Part shown: piece after piece, positions 5,164-12,678 of the stretch
Numbering within the stretch: the stretch's first letter is position 1
Layout of the letters: every line of letters begins with the position of its first letter
Origin: a virus
Strand: one strand, 5' to 3'
Length of the DNA stretch: 30,161 nt
IMG/VR virus record: IMGVR_UViG_3300049732_000060
Location: 1-30,161 of that record
The notes under the pieces: model-generated
Told to the model about the DNA's origin: nothing
The model's input: the letters and a program-made list of their open reading frames with translations, nothing else
Databases searched by the model: none
Program-made: the position numbers and the translations under genes

Positions 5164-7160
5164 TCGAGCAGACTCCTCCTGCGGCGGGCAATAGCCAGCA
5201 GGGTCCAGCCCAGACGGTCCCGTGGGCACCCAGTACGCCTCGGCCCCTCTCCGAAGAGGCATTGAAGCAGTGGGAATCGCGGCTGACGCGCGGGGAGAAC
5301 CGGAGCAAGCTGTTCCATCCCCAGTGGGAACGTGGGCTGTCCAACTACGCGAAGGCGATTGTTCCGAAGAAGTCGCGCCAGCTCAATGCCCTCTTGGACT
5401 ACCGGCATGTGGAGAGCAAGAAGGCGCAGTTGTTCCACCGGACCCCAGAGGTCACGCTGACGCCGATTGATCCAGCGGACCAGCAGATCCCGTATCACAT
5501 GCTCCTGCCCTTGCGGCAGAAGTTCCTGAACTACGAACTCGGTCCGTGCGGGGCGAATGCGAAGCGGGCGCTGCACAAGACGCTGATTGATACCCTCGCG
5601 GCGTCGGGCTGGATGATTTGCGTGGTGGGATTCGAGGCGGTGTCGCTGCCGGATCCCCTGACGGGGATGCCCACGGTCATGCTGGGGGAGCGGTTCATCA
5701 CCGCCATCTCCAGCAAGAAGTTGATCGTCCCGGACGACTTCACGGACTCGTCCAACTTCGATGCCGCGCCGTGGCTGGCCTATACCGGGGTCATGCCGGC
5801 GACACAAGCCAGACGGGCCGGCTGGGCGATTCCGAAGGACTTCACTGGCACGGCGCAGAAGGACGAGCACGTCTACGAGCACGGGGAAGTCACCGGGGAT
5901 GCCACCGACGCGCAGGTGGAGTACACGGTCATCTGGTACAAGGCGGCGCAGTTCGACCCCGCTGTCTGGCATCCCAAGCTCTATCGGTGTCTGGTGCTTG
6001 TGAAGGGACTCGAGCAGGCGGCGTGGCACGTGGATTCGCCGTTTCAGGAGTTGGATCCGCAGGGGCAGTTGACGGATCAATCCCTCGTGGGGAATCCCAT
6101 CCATGTCGGAACGCTCCGCGATCTGACGGATTCGGCCTATGTGCCGTCTGACCTGTGTGTCGGGGAGCAGCTGTCCTCGGAGTTGAACAAGTTCCGCACG
6201 GACCTGACGGAGAACCGCAAGGCCAGACGTCCGCTGACGTTTCTCTCCGATGCGGTCGGCGCGGAGAAGGCGGAGAAGCTGTGGAAGGACCACGGCGGGA
6301 TCGTGCCGCAGGAGTTCATCGGGGACGGGGGCACCCAGCGGATCGCGGCGATTGTGCAGGCTGGGTCGGAGCCACGGGACAACTACACGGCGCAGCAGAT
6401 CATCGAGCACGACTTTCAGGAAGCCTTAGGCCAGGGGGCGAACCAGCGCGGACAGGTCAACCCTCGGAAGACCACAGCGACCGAAGCGCGGATCGTCCAG
6501 GGCAATTCCGACGCGCGGGCGGAGACCGAGCGGGATCGCATGCGGGAGTACTTCATCGGGCTGGTGCGGAAGTTCGACACCATCGTCCAGCGCACGGTGA
6601 CGCCGCAGGAGTTACAGAAGGTGCTCGGGCAGCAGGGCGCGCAGTTGTGGGAGCAGTGGCGGGTGTTGCCGGGGAAGTACGCGTACGAGATTGTGCCGGA
6701 TTCCGGGCAGTATGTGGACGCGGAGGAATATCGGGCCAGCGTCATCAACAACTACAACCTGCTCCGGAAGGATGACCGGGTCAACACGGACGACCTGTTG
6801 ACGATGGTGGCGCGGGCGCTCAATCGCGATCCGGGGAAGTTCATCAATCCGCCGCAGCCGCCGAAGGCTGAACAGCCGAACATGACCATCAATTTCAAGG
6901 GCGAGGACACGGCCAACGCGGCGATGTGGAATCTCCTGATTGATGTGTTAGTGGCCTGTGCGATCAAGGTCAGTCCGCAGACGCAGCAGGCGGCGGAACT
7001 CCAGCACGGGGTGGTCAAGGCCGCGCAGCAGGCGGGACTCTTACCGCCCGGTCCACCGTCGGCGGCGAACAACAGTCATGGGGGCGCGGCGGATCGGACG
7101 GAACCGATCAACCAGCACTCCACGGAGCGGACGGGGCGCGTGCAGGGGTCTGTCCAGTGA
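5160..7160 (+). CDS. Portal protein
   Basis: A 666-residue protein directly downstream of the terminase block, of a size typical for podovirus-type portals. It starts with a Pro/Gln-rich segment, then charged helices (Trp-Glu-Ser-Arg-Leu ... Tyr-Ala-Lys-Ala-Ile-Val-Pro), a segment naming the plug and wing region with Phe-His-Arg-Thr-Pro-Glu-Val-Thr-Leu, and a long helical C-terminal half containing the Arg-Arg-Pro-Leu-Thr-Phe and Ala-Thr-Glu-Ala-Arg-Ile motifs common to portals. The last 60 residues are Gly/Pro/Ala-rich and probably disordered. Portals form the dodecameric ring through which TerL pumps DNA and on which the neck is built. The family call rests on size, order and composition, not on a search. 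Confidence 0.85.
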   Translation: MIEQTPPAAGNSQQGPAQTVPWAPSTPRPLSEEALKQWESRLTRGENRSKLFHPQWERGLSNYAKAIVPKKSRQLNALLDYRHVESKKAQLFHRTPEVTLTPIDPADQQIPYHMLLPLRQKFLNYELGPCGANAKRALHKTLIDTLAASGWMICVVGFEAVSLPDPLTGMPTVMLGERFITAISSKKLIVPDDFTDSSNFDAAPWLAYTGVMPATQARRAGWAIPKDFTGTAQKDEHVYEHGEVTGDATDAQVEYTVIWYKAAQFDPAVWHPKLYRCLVLVKGLEQAAWHVDSPFQELDPQGQLTDQSLVGNPIHVGTLRDLTDSAYVPSDLCVGEQLSSELNKFRTDLTENRKARRPLTFLSDAVGAEKAEKLWKDHGGIVPQEFIGDGGTQRIAAIVQAGSEPRDNYTAQQIIEHDFQEALGQGANQRGQVNPRKTTATEARIVQGNSDARAETERDRMREYFIGLVRKFDTIVQRTVTPQELQKVLGQQGAQLWEQWRVLPGKYAYEIVPDSGQYVDAEEYRASVINNYNLLRKDDRVNTDDLLTMVARALNRDPGKFINPPQPPKAEQPNMTINFKGEDTANAAMWNLLIDVLVACAIKVSPQTQQAAELQHGVVKAAQQAGLLPPGPPSAANNSHGGAADRTEPINQHSTERTGRVQGSVQ

Positions 7161-7372
7161 ATGACGAACTACAAGACAGGACGCTTGGGTATCTACTCAA
7201 CGGGACGATGGATCGGCAGCCCTATGATTTCACGCAGCAATATCAACGGCAGATACAAATGGCCTGGTTGACCCATTGCGCCGGCAAGGCGCACGTCTTT
7301 GAGTGCGACCACGTAGACACGTGCCGGTGCGGCAAGATTGTGAGACGGATGGACGACCAGAAGAATGGCTAG
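7157..7372 (+). CDS. Small Cys/His-rich protein
   Basis: A 71-residue protein starting at GTG 7157, overlapping the portal stop as GTGA. The C-terminal half carries Cys41, Cys50, His52, Cys56 and Cys58 in a spacing compatible with one zinc site (Phe-Glu-Cys-Asp-His ... Thr-Cys-Arg-Cys-Gly). The N-terminal half is Gln/Tyr/Asp-rich. No family is recognised. It overlaps the next gene by eight bases. An ATG at 7161 in another frame opens only a short, unconvincing frame. Confidence 0.6.
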   Translation: MNDELQDRTLGYLLNGTMDRQPYDFTQQYQRQIQMAWLTHCAGKAHVFECDHVDTCRCGKIVRRMDDQKNG

Positions 7373-7688
7373 GAAAGTGACCAAGCGTCAGCCCATCAAC
7401 AACCCAGACGACATGATGAAGTGTCATGTCAAGAATGTCTTCTATGACTTCGTGGCGAAGGCTGGCATCGTGCATCTCCCTGCTGGTGAGTGTGTAGACA
7501 TGGAGGGATGCATTAACTACTTCTGGAACATCGACCATGACGTCAGATTCATCGCCACGTTCGCAGGTGACTTCGTGGACACCTGTTATGAAAGGGTGCG
7601 GTGGGGCTGGATCGTAGCGATAGACGGGCCGACACATGAGCGGCACATCTTTCGGTCGTCTACTGGCGTGGCGAGTACTCTGCAATGA
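7365..7688 (+). CDS. Hypothetical phage protein
   Basis: A 107-residue protein from ATG 7365. It has a basic first ten residues, then a mixed alpha/beta composition with Asn-Val-Phe-Tyr-Asp-Phe-Val, Cys-Ile-Asn-Tyr-Phe-Trp-Asn-Ile and Arg-Trp-Gly-Trp-Ile-Val-Ala-Ile, suggesting a small folded domain of beta strands. Four cysteines (near residues 20, 43, 49, 74) are widely spaced and do not form an obvious zinc knuckle. The stop overlaps the next ATG (ATGA at 7685). Function unknown. Confidence 0.6.
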   Translation: MARKVTKRQPINNPDDMMKCHVKNVFYDFVAKAGIVHLPAGECVDMEGCINYFWNIDHDVRFIATFAGDFVDTCYERVRWGWIVAIDGPTHERHIFRSSTGVASTLQ

Positions 7689-7885
7689 CGCCGACACGGC
7701 TGGACCTCGCGACGTTGCAATACGTGCTGGAGATGGTGCAGGCGCACAAGCCCCGGTACGGCACCCTCCCGAATGTCGGGATTGCGGCGATTGAGCGGGA
7801 CATCCGCGAGCGCATGGAATCACTGATCCAGCAGATAGCGAATGAGGGACGGGTATGCGCTGCGACCGTTGCTACCAGTCGTTGA
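7685..7885 (+). CDS. Small helical hypothetical protein
   Basis: A 66-residue protein joined to its upstream neighbour by ATGA and overlapping the following gene by 31 bases. It is mostly predicted helix: Leu-Ala-Thr-Leu-Gln-Tyr-Val-Leu-Glu-Met-Val, then a Pro/Gly turn, then Ile-Glu-Arg-Asp-Ile-Arg-Glu-Arg-Met-Glu-Ser-Leu-Ile-Gln-Gln. This two-helix composition is common in small phage accessory proteins. No motif indicates its role. Confidence 0.6.
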   Translation: MTPTRLDLATLQYVLEMVQAHKPRYGTLPNVGIAAIERDIRERMESLIQQIANEGRVCAATVATSR

Positions 7886-8286
7886 CGGTGGGTGAGCACG
7901 GGCTAAACCTGTGCCCAATGGAACCCAGACGTGCGAATGCCGTCACGGATGTGACATGGCCGGGAGGCCGCACGTTTGAGAACCTTGCCAACGAGCCGCA
8001 GACCTTCTACCACCGTTCAGACTATGAACGGTATCTGAAGGCGCATCGGATCGAGGAGTTCGTGCGGCACGTGCCGGTGCCGGGGTCGGATCAGTCGCCG
8101 CATACGACCTCGTGGGCGGCGGTCTCGCAGCATCAGTTGGACGGGGCGAAGGCCATGTTGGAACGGGTGGGGAAGGCGTCGAACGACGCACCACCGCAGA
8201 CCTACATTCAGTCGATCACGTGGACGGTCACGGACGAAGTCGGGACAGTCGCGGCGCAGCGCGGCACGTTTGGGGTGTTTGGATGA
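7855..8286 (+). CDS. Phage zinc-ribbon protein of unknown function
   Basis: A 143-residue protein from ATG 7855. The N terminus holds a probable zinc knuckle (Cys3, Cys6, His15, Cys20). It continues with a region Gly-Gly-Arg-Thr-Phe-Glu-Asn-Leu and Thr-Phe-Tyr-His-Arg-Ser-Asp-Tyr-Glu-Arg-Tyr-Leu-Lys, followed by Arg-His-Val-Pro-Val-Pro-Gly-Ser-Asp. This order (short zinc ribbon, Phe-Glu-Asn, Tyr-x-Arg-Ser-x-Tyr helix, His-Val-Pro) resembles a small conserved family often found beside portal and coat genes in phages, whose function is not known to me. The last third is beta-rich. The stop overlaps the next start as ATGA. Confidence 0.65.
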   Translation: MRCDRCYQSLTVGEHGLNLCPMEPRRANAVTDVTWPGGRTFENLANEPQTFYHRSDYERYLKAHRIEEFVRHVPVPGSDQSPHTTSWAAVSQHQLDGAKAMLERVGKASNDAPPQTYIQSITWTVTDEVGTVAAQRGTFGVFG

Positions 8287-8555
8287 TCGTGCGTGCAGAT
8301 GGACGTCCGGCGCGAAAGCGCGTCGTGGAGATGTCAGCGAATCCGACGCTGTTCGCGTTCTTGATGACCGGCGACCCGATGAAGATGTTTTCTGACAATG
8401 GCTTGCTCTTGCGGTGTCGGAACCCGCACTGCAATGAGCCGATCATGGCAAGTAACCACGGTGACGATGGCACATGGCGCGTCGAGTGCTCATGCACAGA
8501 ATGGCGGTGCTCAAGCCGCGCCGCCGCTCATCATCGCCTAGTAGGAGCGCACTAA
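8283..8555 (+). CDS. Small zinc-ribbon protein
   Basis: A 90-residue protein; ATG 8283 is chosen because it overlaps the preceding stop, while the longer frame from 8112 runs through another gene. The centre carries Cys45 and Cys50 (Cys-Arg-Asn-Pro-His-Cys) and the C-terminal part Cys69, Cys71 and Cys76, a pattern fitting one or two zinc sites. The N terminus is basic. The TAA stop overlaps the next ATG (TAATG). Function unknown. Confidence 0.55.
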   Translation: MIVRADGRPARKRVVEMSANPTLFAFLMTGDPMKMFSDNGLLLRCRNPHCNEPIMASNHGDDGTWRVECSCTEWRCSSRAAAHHRLVGAH

Positions 8556-8929
8556 TGGGCTTCATTGCAGGCGGCAAGTTTGTCGGGCGAGACAACCGGG
8601 CCTCTGGGAGTCCCGCAGGCCGGGAGAACATGAGTGCCGGCACGCCGTATCCGGTGCCGTTCGTGGAGGCGAACCGATTGACCACGGCGATCAGCGCCTC
8701 GATCTCGTTTGCCTCGGAAGTGGCGACGGTGACGTGTACCGCGCACGGGCTGAACGTGGGGAACATCGTGCGGATCACTGGCGCGGATCAGGCGGCGTAC
8801 AACGGCCATCACCGGGTGACGGTGCGGACGGACGCGAACGAGTTCAAGTACACGGTCTACGGCTCGCCGGACGCGGCGACGGGCACGATCTTGGCGCAGA
8901 AGGTCCACCAGGAAGTGATCGGGGACTGA
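8555..8929 (+). CDS. Probable virion accessory protein with a small beta domain
   Basis: A 124-residue protein from ATG 8555, overlapping the upstream stop. After a Gly/Arg-rich lead (about 1-40) comes a domain reading Val-Ala-Thr-Val-Thr-Cys-Thr-Ala-His-Gly-Leu-Asn-Val-Gly-Asn, then Ile-Thr-Gly-Ala, Tyr-Asn-Gly and Phe-Lys-Tyr-Thr-Val. This His-Gly-Leu-x-Val-Gly ... Tyr-Asn-Gly pattern is a small all-beta module that recurs in phage tail and head decoration proteins and resembles the FCCH-type fold. A structural role in the virion is inferred. It is the last sizeable gene before the 9.1-kb non-coding gap. Confidence 0.65.
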   Translation: MGFIAGGKFVGRDNRASGSPAGRENMSAGTPYPVPFVEANRLTTAISASISFASEVATVTCTAHGLNVGNIVRITGADQAAYNGHHRVTVRTDANEFKYTVYGSPDAATGTILAQKVHQEVIGD

Positions 8930-8930
8930 G

Positions 8931-9032
8931 ATGACCTGTTCCTGTGGGATGCCCAAGCTGGTACAGAAACCGAGTGGCCTCACCGTCTGTCAGTGGTGTG
9001 GCGGGATGGCGCGTCGGGAGCCGAAGAAGTGA
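8931..9032 (+). CDS. 33-residue CxC...CxxC zinc micro-protein
   Basis: ATG 8931 follows the preceding TGA by one base. The peptide has Cys3, Cys5, Cys20 and Cys23 (Cys-Ser-Cys near the start, Cys-Gln-Trp-Cys-Gly-Gly later) and a basic tail Arg-Arg-Glu-Pro-Lys-Lys. Four regularly placed cysteines in 33 codons make chance less likely; this looks like a minimal zinc ribbon. Other short Cys-cluster proteins surround it. Function unknown. Confidence 0.55.
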   Translation: MTCSCGMPKLVQKPSGLTVCQWCGGMARREPKK

Positions 9033-9073
9033 AAAGGATCAACGTGGGACGGAAGAAACCCAAGAAGTGCTGA
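9029..9073 (+). CDS. 14-residue basic peptide frame
   Basis: GTG 9029 overlaps the stop of the zinc micro-protein (GTGA) and encodes a peptide with seven Lys/Arg among 14 residues, ending in Cys. The junction type matches the neighbouring real genes, but the length is too small to be sure. It would be the last translated frame before the structured non-coding gap and might act as a leader peptide. Confidence 0.25.
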   Translation: MKRINVGRKKPKKC

Positions 9074-9091
9074 TGCACTAAGGATTGACGT

Positions 9092-9149
9092 TCTCGCGTG
9101 AGCGCGGCTGATCACTGCGCTGACGAACGGTAGGGCCTACCGCGCGAGA
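9092..9149 (+). ncRNA. Candidate three-way-junction RNA element
   Basis: Three stems nest in 58 bases. The closing stem pairs 9092-9098 (tctcgcg) with 9143-9149 (cgcgaga); inside are 9101-9105 with 9117-9121 (agcgc/gcgct) and 9128-9133 with 9137-9142 (cggtag/ctaccg, 3-base loop). The third stem abuts the closing stem and could stack on it. The element lies in the gap upstream of the scaffold and coat genes. No known RNA family is recognised. Confidence 0.4.
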
Positions 9150-9172
9150 GCACAAAGGCCGCAGACATCGAG

Positions 9173-9223
9173 GCCAGTCTGCTTCCCCGGAGATAGGGGT
9201 GAGCAGGCTGGCTTTTGTGTTTT
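9173..9223 (+). terminator. Strong intrinsic terminator or attenuator upstream of the scaffold gene
   Basis: Left arm 9173-9183 pairs with 9202-9212 (gccagtctgct with agcaggctggc, one G-T position), and 9185-9188 with 9196-9199 (cccc/gggg) extends the stem. The tail 9213-9223 reads ttttgtgtttt. A further 9-bp stem, 9157-9165 with 9223-9231 (ggccgcaga/tctgcggcc), encloses the hairpin and shares the last T of the tail. The rest of the gap, 9224-9275, is GC-rich and shows no convincing promoter, so this site may attenuate rather than stop transcription into the coat operon. Confidence 0.75.
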
Positions 9224-9275
9224 CTGCGGCCCGCGTCTATCGCGAGTCCGGCGCGGTATCCGGACAGTGGACCGA

Positions 9276-10271
9276 ATGGAACAAAGCACAACGACCTCGA
9301 CGGTAAATGACGCAGCGGCGGCGCTCGCGTTCGCGGACTCGTCATTCGCGGCCCCGGAGACTCCAGCGGAGACCACGCCTGCTGCCGCGGTAGCGCAGCC
9401 TGCGGAGACCCCGGTTCCTGTCAGCGACCAGACATCGGAGGATCCTCGCTCGCCTTTCATTCCGCGCGAACGGTTCGACACCGTCAACACGCGGATGCAG
9501 AAGGCGGAAGAGGCACTCAAGCAGTACGAGCGGTTCAAGGACCTGCACCCCGACGAACTCAACGGCGTCACCCGTCTCGCGTTCGGCCTCAAAACCGATG
9601 CGGTGGGGACGGTCGCGGAGTTGCTCGAGCACGTGCTGGCGAATCCGGCCTTGAGTCCCGCACTCACGGCACGGCTCGCGCCACACGCAGGACGCTGGCT
9701 GGCTGGCCAGCGCGGGAGAGTCGCAGAGGCGGCCACCGACCTTGAACCGGAACCGGATCTCCAGGCACCTGACGGCACGTTGGTCTATTCCGCTCCACGG
9801 CAACGTGAGTGGCGCGATTGGAACAACCGGCAACTGACGAAGCAATTCGAGCAGAAGTTGCAGCCGTTGCAGCACGTCGCGCAGACGTTCGAGATGCAGT
9901 CTCGAACCGCGTCGTACTCGACTTCCACGCAGCGAGCCATCGCGGCGTTGAAGGCGGAGCATCCGGACTTCGAGAAGCACATGCCTGCCGTGGGGGCGGC
10001 CATCCAGGCCGATCCCGTGTTGCAGGACTTGGCCCTGTCCGAGCAGTCCGCCGCGTTCGCGTTGCGGGCGGCGTGGGACCGGGTGCGGCTCTCGACGGTC
10101 GTTCCTGCGCAGTTGAAAACCTCCGAAGCCACGGCGCTGGCGAACGCTCAACAGCGTGCCGCAGCGGCGACCCCCAATCCCGCGGCGGCCAGCACGACGA
10201 CCCCGAAACCCACGGTGGGTGATGCTCGAGCGGCGCTCGAGTACGCCAACCAGCAGTTAGGGGCCGCGTGA
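9276..10271 (+). CDS. Capsid scaffolding protein
   Basis: A 331-residue acidic, Ala/Thr/Pro-rich protein immediately upstream of the coat gene. ATG 9276 is used; GTG 9267 in the same frame is possible and neither has a strong ribosome-binding site. The first 70 residues are low-complexity (Ala/Thr/Pro/Glu). A coiled region follows (Arg-Met-Gln-Lys-Ala-Glu-Glu-Ala-Leu-Lys-Gln-Tyr), then helices with Trp-Asn-Asn-Arg-Gln-Leu and Glu-His-Pro-Asp-Phe-Glu-Lys-His, and a low-complexity Ala/Thr/Pro stretch before the end. This long, helical, disordered-ended composition is typical of scaffolding proteins, which guide coat assembly and leave or are cleaved on maturation. Identified by composition and position. 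Confidence 0.75.
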   Translation: MEQSTTTSTVNDAAAALAFADSSFAAPETPAETTPAAAVAQPAETPVPVSDQTSEDPRSPFIPRERFDTVNTRMQKAEEALKQYERFKDLHPDELNGVTRLAFGLKTDAVGTVAELLEHVLANPALSPALTARLAPHAGRWLAGQRGRVAEAATDLEPEPDLQAPDGTLVYSAPRQREWRDWNNRQLTKQFEQKLQPLQHVAQTFEMQSRTASYSTSTQRAIAALKAEHPDFEKHMPAVGAAIQADPVLQDLALSEQSAAFALRAAWDRVRLSTVVPAQLKTSEATALANAQQRAAAATPNPAAASTTTPKPTVGDARAALEYANQQLGAA

Positions 10272-10282
10272 CGGAGTAGCGC

Positions 10283-11251
10283 ATGCCAACGGTTACCGTG
10301 GGGCAGCGTCTGGCGGTGGCGTGGCCCGCCTTCGTGGGCAAAACGCCGTACGACCAGATCTTTCCCCAGTACTGGACGCTGGACCGGCTGAAGACCGGCA
10401 AGGCGTTCAAGGGCTTCGATGGCGGCACCTCGATTCAGGGGCCCATCGAATACGCCCTCAACTCCACCGTGGAACCGATGTCGCCCTACGGGACGATGTC
10501 GATCCAGCACGTCGATGTCTTCGATCAGTTTGATTTTGCCTGGAAGATGTACGGCGGACACGCCGTCCTCTCCTCGCAGGATCAGGCCGAGAACATGGGG
10601 TCGAGCAAGAAGATCGACCTCGAAGAAGCGACCCTTCAGAACCTGCGGAAGTCGATGATGGATCAGTTGTCGGTGGGCGTCCATTCGGACGGCACCGGCA
10701 CCAGCTCCCTGCAGGTCGGCGGCCTGCAGCACGTCGTCGCCAATACCCCGACCTCGGGCACGGTCGGCTCGATCAACCGGCTCACCTACTCGTTCTGGCG
10801 CAACCAGACGACCTCAGGCACGAAGTCCTCAACGGCCTACGACAACCTGCGGTCGGCGATGCGGACGATCTACAACGCCGCGTCGAACGGGTACTCCACC
10901 GATCACCCCGAGTTCTTCGTCTTCACGCAGACCGATTTCGCCGGCTACGAATCGCTTCTCGTCGCGAACGAGCGGTTCACCGACAAGTCGGCCGGTGACG
11001 GCGGGTTCAAGAACGAAGTCCTGAAGTTCAAGGGGGCGCTCGCGGCCTATGACGGCGACTGCGCGTCAGGCACGGCGTACGCGCTGAACACCGCCCACCT
11101 GAAACTCGGGTACCTGAACGGCTACTGGATGAAGGGCTATCCGGCGGTCGATCCGGCCAACCAGTTCGTCGAGGTCTTCAAGATCGAGACCAAGGCGAAT
11201 CTCTTTGCCACCAACCCACGCCACCTCGGCGTGATCACCTCGATTACGTAG
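10283..11251 (+). CDS. Major capsid protein (HK97 fold)
   Basis: A 322-residue protein with a GGAG site 6 bases upstream of ATG 10283. Central helical segments hold Tyr-Asp-Asn-Leu-Arg-Ser-Ala-Met-Arg-Thr-Ile-Tyr-Asn. Then comes the P-domain-like series His-Pro-Glu-Phe-Phe-Val-Phe, Phe-Ala-Gly-Tyr-Glu, and Val-Leu-Lys-Phe-Lys-Gly-Ala (LKFKGA at 247-252). The C terminus has Tyr-Leu-Asn-Gly-Tyr-Trp and Asn-Pro-Arg-His-Leu-Gly-Val-Ile-Thr. The Leu-Lys-Phe-Lys-Gly signature followed by a Tyr-rich end is frequent in HK97-fold coat proteins. Length, place after the scaffold and before a decoration-like gene, and regular G/C-ending codons support the call. It ends in TAG, so TAG works as a stop in this phage. 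Confidence 0.88.
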   Translation: MPTVTVGQRLAVAWPAFVGKTPYDQIFPQYWTLDRLKTGKAFKGFDGGTSIQGPIEYALNSTVEPMSPYGTMSIQHVDVFDQFDFAWKMYGGHAVLSSQDQAENMGSSKKIDLEEATLQNLRKSMMDQLSVGVHSDGTGTSSLQVGGLQHVVANTPTSGTVGSINRLTYSFWRNQTTSGTKSSTAYDNLRSAMRTIYNAASNGYSTDHPEFFVFTQTDFAGYESLLVANERFTDKSAGDGGFKNEVLKFKGALAAYDGDCASGTAYALNTAHLKLGYLNGYWMKGYPAVDPANQFVEVFKIETKANLFATNPRHLGVITSIT

Positions 11252-11267
11252 GAAAGGAGGACGCACA

Positions 11268-11855
11268 ATGGCCAATCTTCGTGGAATCGGCGGGTATGCG
11301 GCTTCCATTTCGACGTCGGAGACGGTGGGCACGTCCGTGGCGGATCCGGCACTCGGCTCGCTGTGGACGTCTCCGACCGGCGACAAGGTGTACGTCGTCG
11401 TGGATTGTCAGAATGCGTTCGTGGCTGGTGAGCCGTGTTACATCGACTCGTCCAACCTCGCCACGCGGCTCACCGACGCCAATGCGGCCACGGCTCGCGT
11501 GGGCGTGATCGTCGCGGCAGTCAGCGCGTCGGACACCAAGGCGTACGCCCAGATTTACGGGCTGTACTCCGGTGCCGCTGGCACGTCGAACGTGGCGACG
11601 TGCAAGACGCTGGGTGCAGCGACGGCGGTCTGCGACCTCGCGGCGTTCGCGGGCTTCAACGACTCGGACGAGGCCGCGGTCGTCATCTTCGGCGCGTATG
11701 CCATGACGGCGACGGACTCGGGGGCCACCTCGAGCTACGCCACGTCGTTCGTGTCTGCATCCGGCACCTCCACGGTGCAGATCGGATTCGACGTGTGGTT
11801 GAACTACCCGTTCACCATCAACAAGCCAATGATCGCGTCCCTGAATGACACGTAA
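11268..11855 (+). CDS. Probable capsid decoration protein
   Basis: A 195-residue Ala/Ser/Thr/Val-rich all-beta-type protein with the best ribosome-binding site in the window (AAAGGAGG, 7 bases before ATG 11268), consistent with high expression next to the coat gene. Features are Gly-Asp-Lys-Val-Tyr-Val-Val-Val-Asp, Phe-Val-Ala-Gly-Glu-Pro-Cys-Tyr-Ile-Asp and Ala-Arg-Val-Gly-Val-Ile-Val-Ala-Ala-Val-Ser. Decoration or head-stabilising proteins of this composition often follow coat genes. Four Cys are present. The function is inferred from composition, expression signal and position. It overlaps the next gene by 11 bases. Confidence 0.6.
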   Translation: MANLRGIGGYAASISTSETVGTSVADPALGSLWTSPTGDKVYVVVDCQNAFVAGEPCYIDSSNLATRLTDANAATARVGVIVAAVSASDTKAYAQIYGLYSGAAGTSNVATCKTLGAATAVCDLAAFAGFNDSDEAAVVIFGAYAMTATDSGATSSYATSFVSASGTSTVQIGFDVWLNYPFTINKPMIASLNDT

Positions 11856-12678
11856 AGCGACACCGTTGGTGATCAAGCGAGGGGATGGGGGCTTTCTGTC
11901 CCCTCCCCCGTCTCTCCCGCTGACCGGACTCGGTCGGCTCAGGAAGATTGCGCTCGTCGGGAGCGCGGAAACCGTCGAACACGCCCCGTGGTACGACCCC
12001 ACATGGGAAATCTGGGCACACTCGGTGACGTCCGGTCGCTGTAAGCGCATGACGCGCGTCTTTGAAATGCACCCGGAACACGTCTGGCGTGAGCACAAGA
12101 AACCGCAGTGGTCAGGCTATCTCCAGTGGCTGCAACGCTGTCCGCATCCGCTGTACATGCTGGAGAAGCACGCGGACATCCCGTCGTCGGTGCGGTATCC
12201 GCGTGAGCGCATCTTCGGGGAATGCCGGTCGATGATCGGGCGTCTCCACTTCGGGTCACAGGCCGATTTCATGATTGCGCTGGCGTTGTCGGAGGGCGTG
12301 ACCCATCTCGGCCTCTTCGGCGTGCAGTACACCGCGATGGCCGATGGCGTGACGCGCGACGAACAGTTGCTCGCCTTCAAGTTCTGGCTGGGTGTGGCGG
12401 CGGGGAAGGGTGTCCAAATTGTGATGCCGGAAGGGCATCCCACCTTCAACATCCCGGCTGAAGTCTACGGATTCGAATCGCACAGCACGCCGGCCAAGTA
12501 CGAGGCGCGGTTGCGCGCGGGGCACGCGGTGGCGGTCAAGGACCACGACGGCACGGTGCGTCCAGAGCGGCTGATTCCGGCGGTCAACATCACGCACGCG
12601 CCACCGCCCAAAGGATTCGACGCTAGCGAGATGGATGACCCGGACGTGGCGATGCGACGGTGGATGGCCCTCGCATGA
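11845..12678 (+). CDS. Phage protein with a Rossmann-like fold, first of two paralogues
   Basis: A 277-residue protein. Near residue 35 a beta strand and Gly turn (Lys-Ile-Ala-Leu-Val-Gly-Ser-Ala) resembles a nucleotide-type fold. Further motifs are Trp-Glu-Ile-Trp-Ala-His-Ser, Val-Phe-Glu-Met-His-Pro, Leu-Tyr-Met-Leu-Glu-Lys-His, Ser-Gln-Ala-Asp-Phe-Met-Ile-Ala-Leu-Ala, Leu-Gly-Leu-Phe-Gly-Val and Glu-Val-Tyr-Gly-Phe-Glu. Proteins with this order of motifs are frequent in tailed phages near head genes and remain unassigned as far as I know; a glycosyl or phosphate-handling enzyme is possible but unproven. The next gene is a diverged copy. Its ATGA junction couples translation of the two. Confidence 0.65.
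   Translation: MTRKATPLVIKRGDGGFLSPPPSLPLTGLGRLRKIALVGSAETVEHAPWYDPTWEIWAHSVTSGRCKRMTRVFEMHPEHVWREHKKPQWSGYLQWLQRCPHPLYMLEKHADIPSSVRYPRERIFGECRSMIGRLHFGSQADFMIALALSEGVTHLGLFGVQYTAMADGVTRDEQLLAFKFWLGVAAGKGVQIVMPEGHPTFNIPAEVYGFESHSTPAKYEARLRAGHAVAVKDHDGTVRPERLIPAVNITHAPPPKGFDASEMDDPDVAMRRWMALA

Noticed and set aside
5112-6410. 432-codon minus-strand frame
   Set aside because: Shadow of the portal gene with Arg/His/Leu-biased composition.
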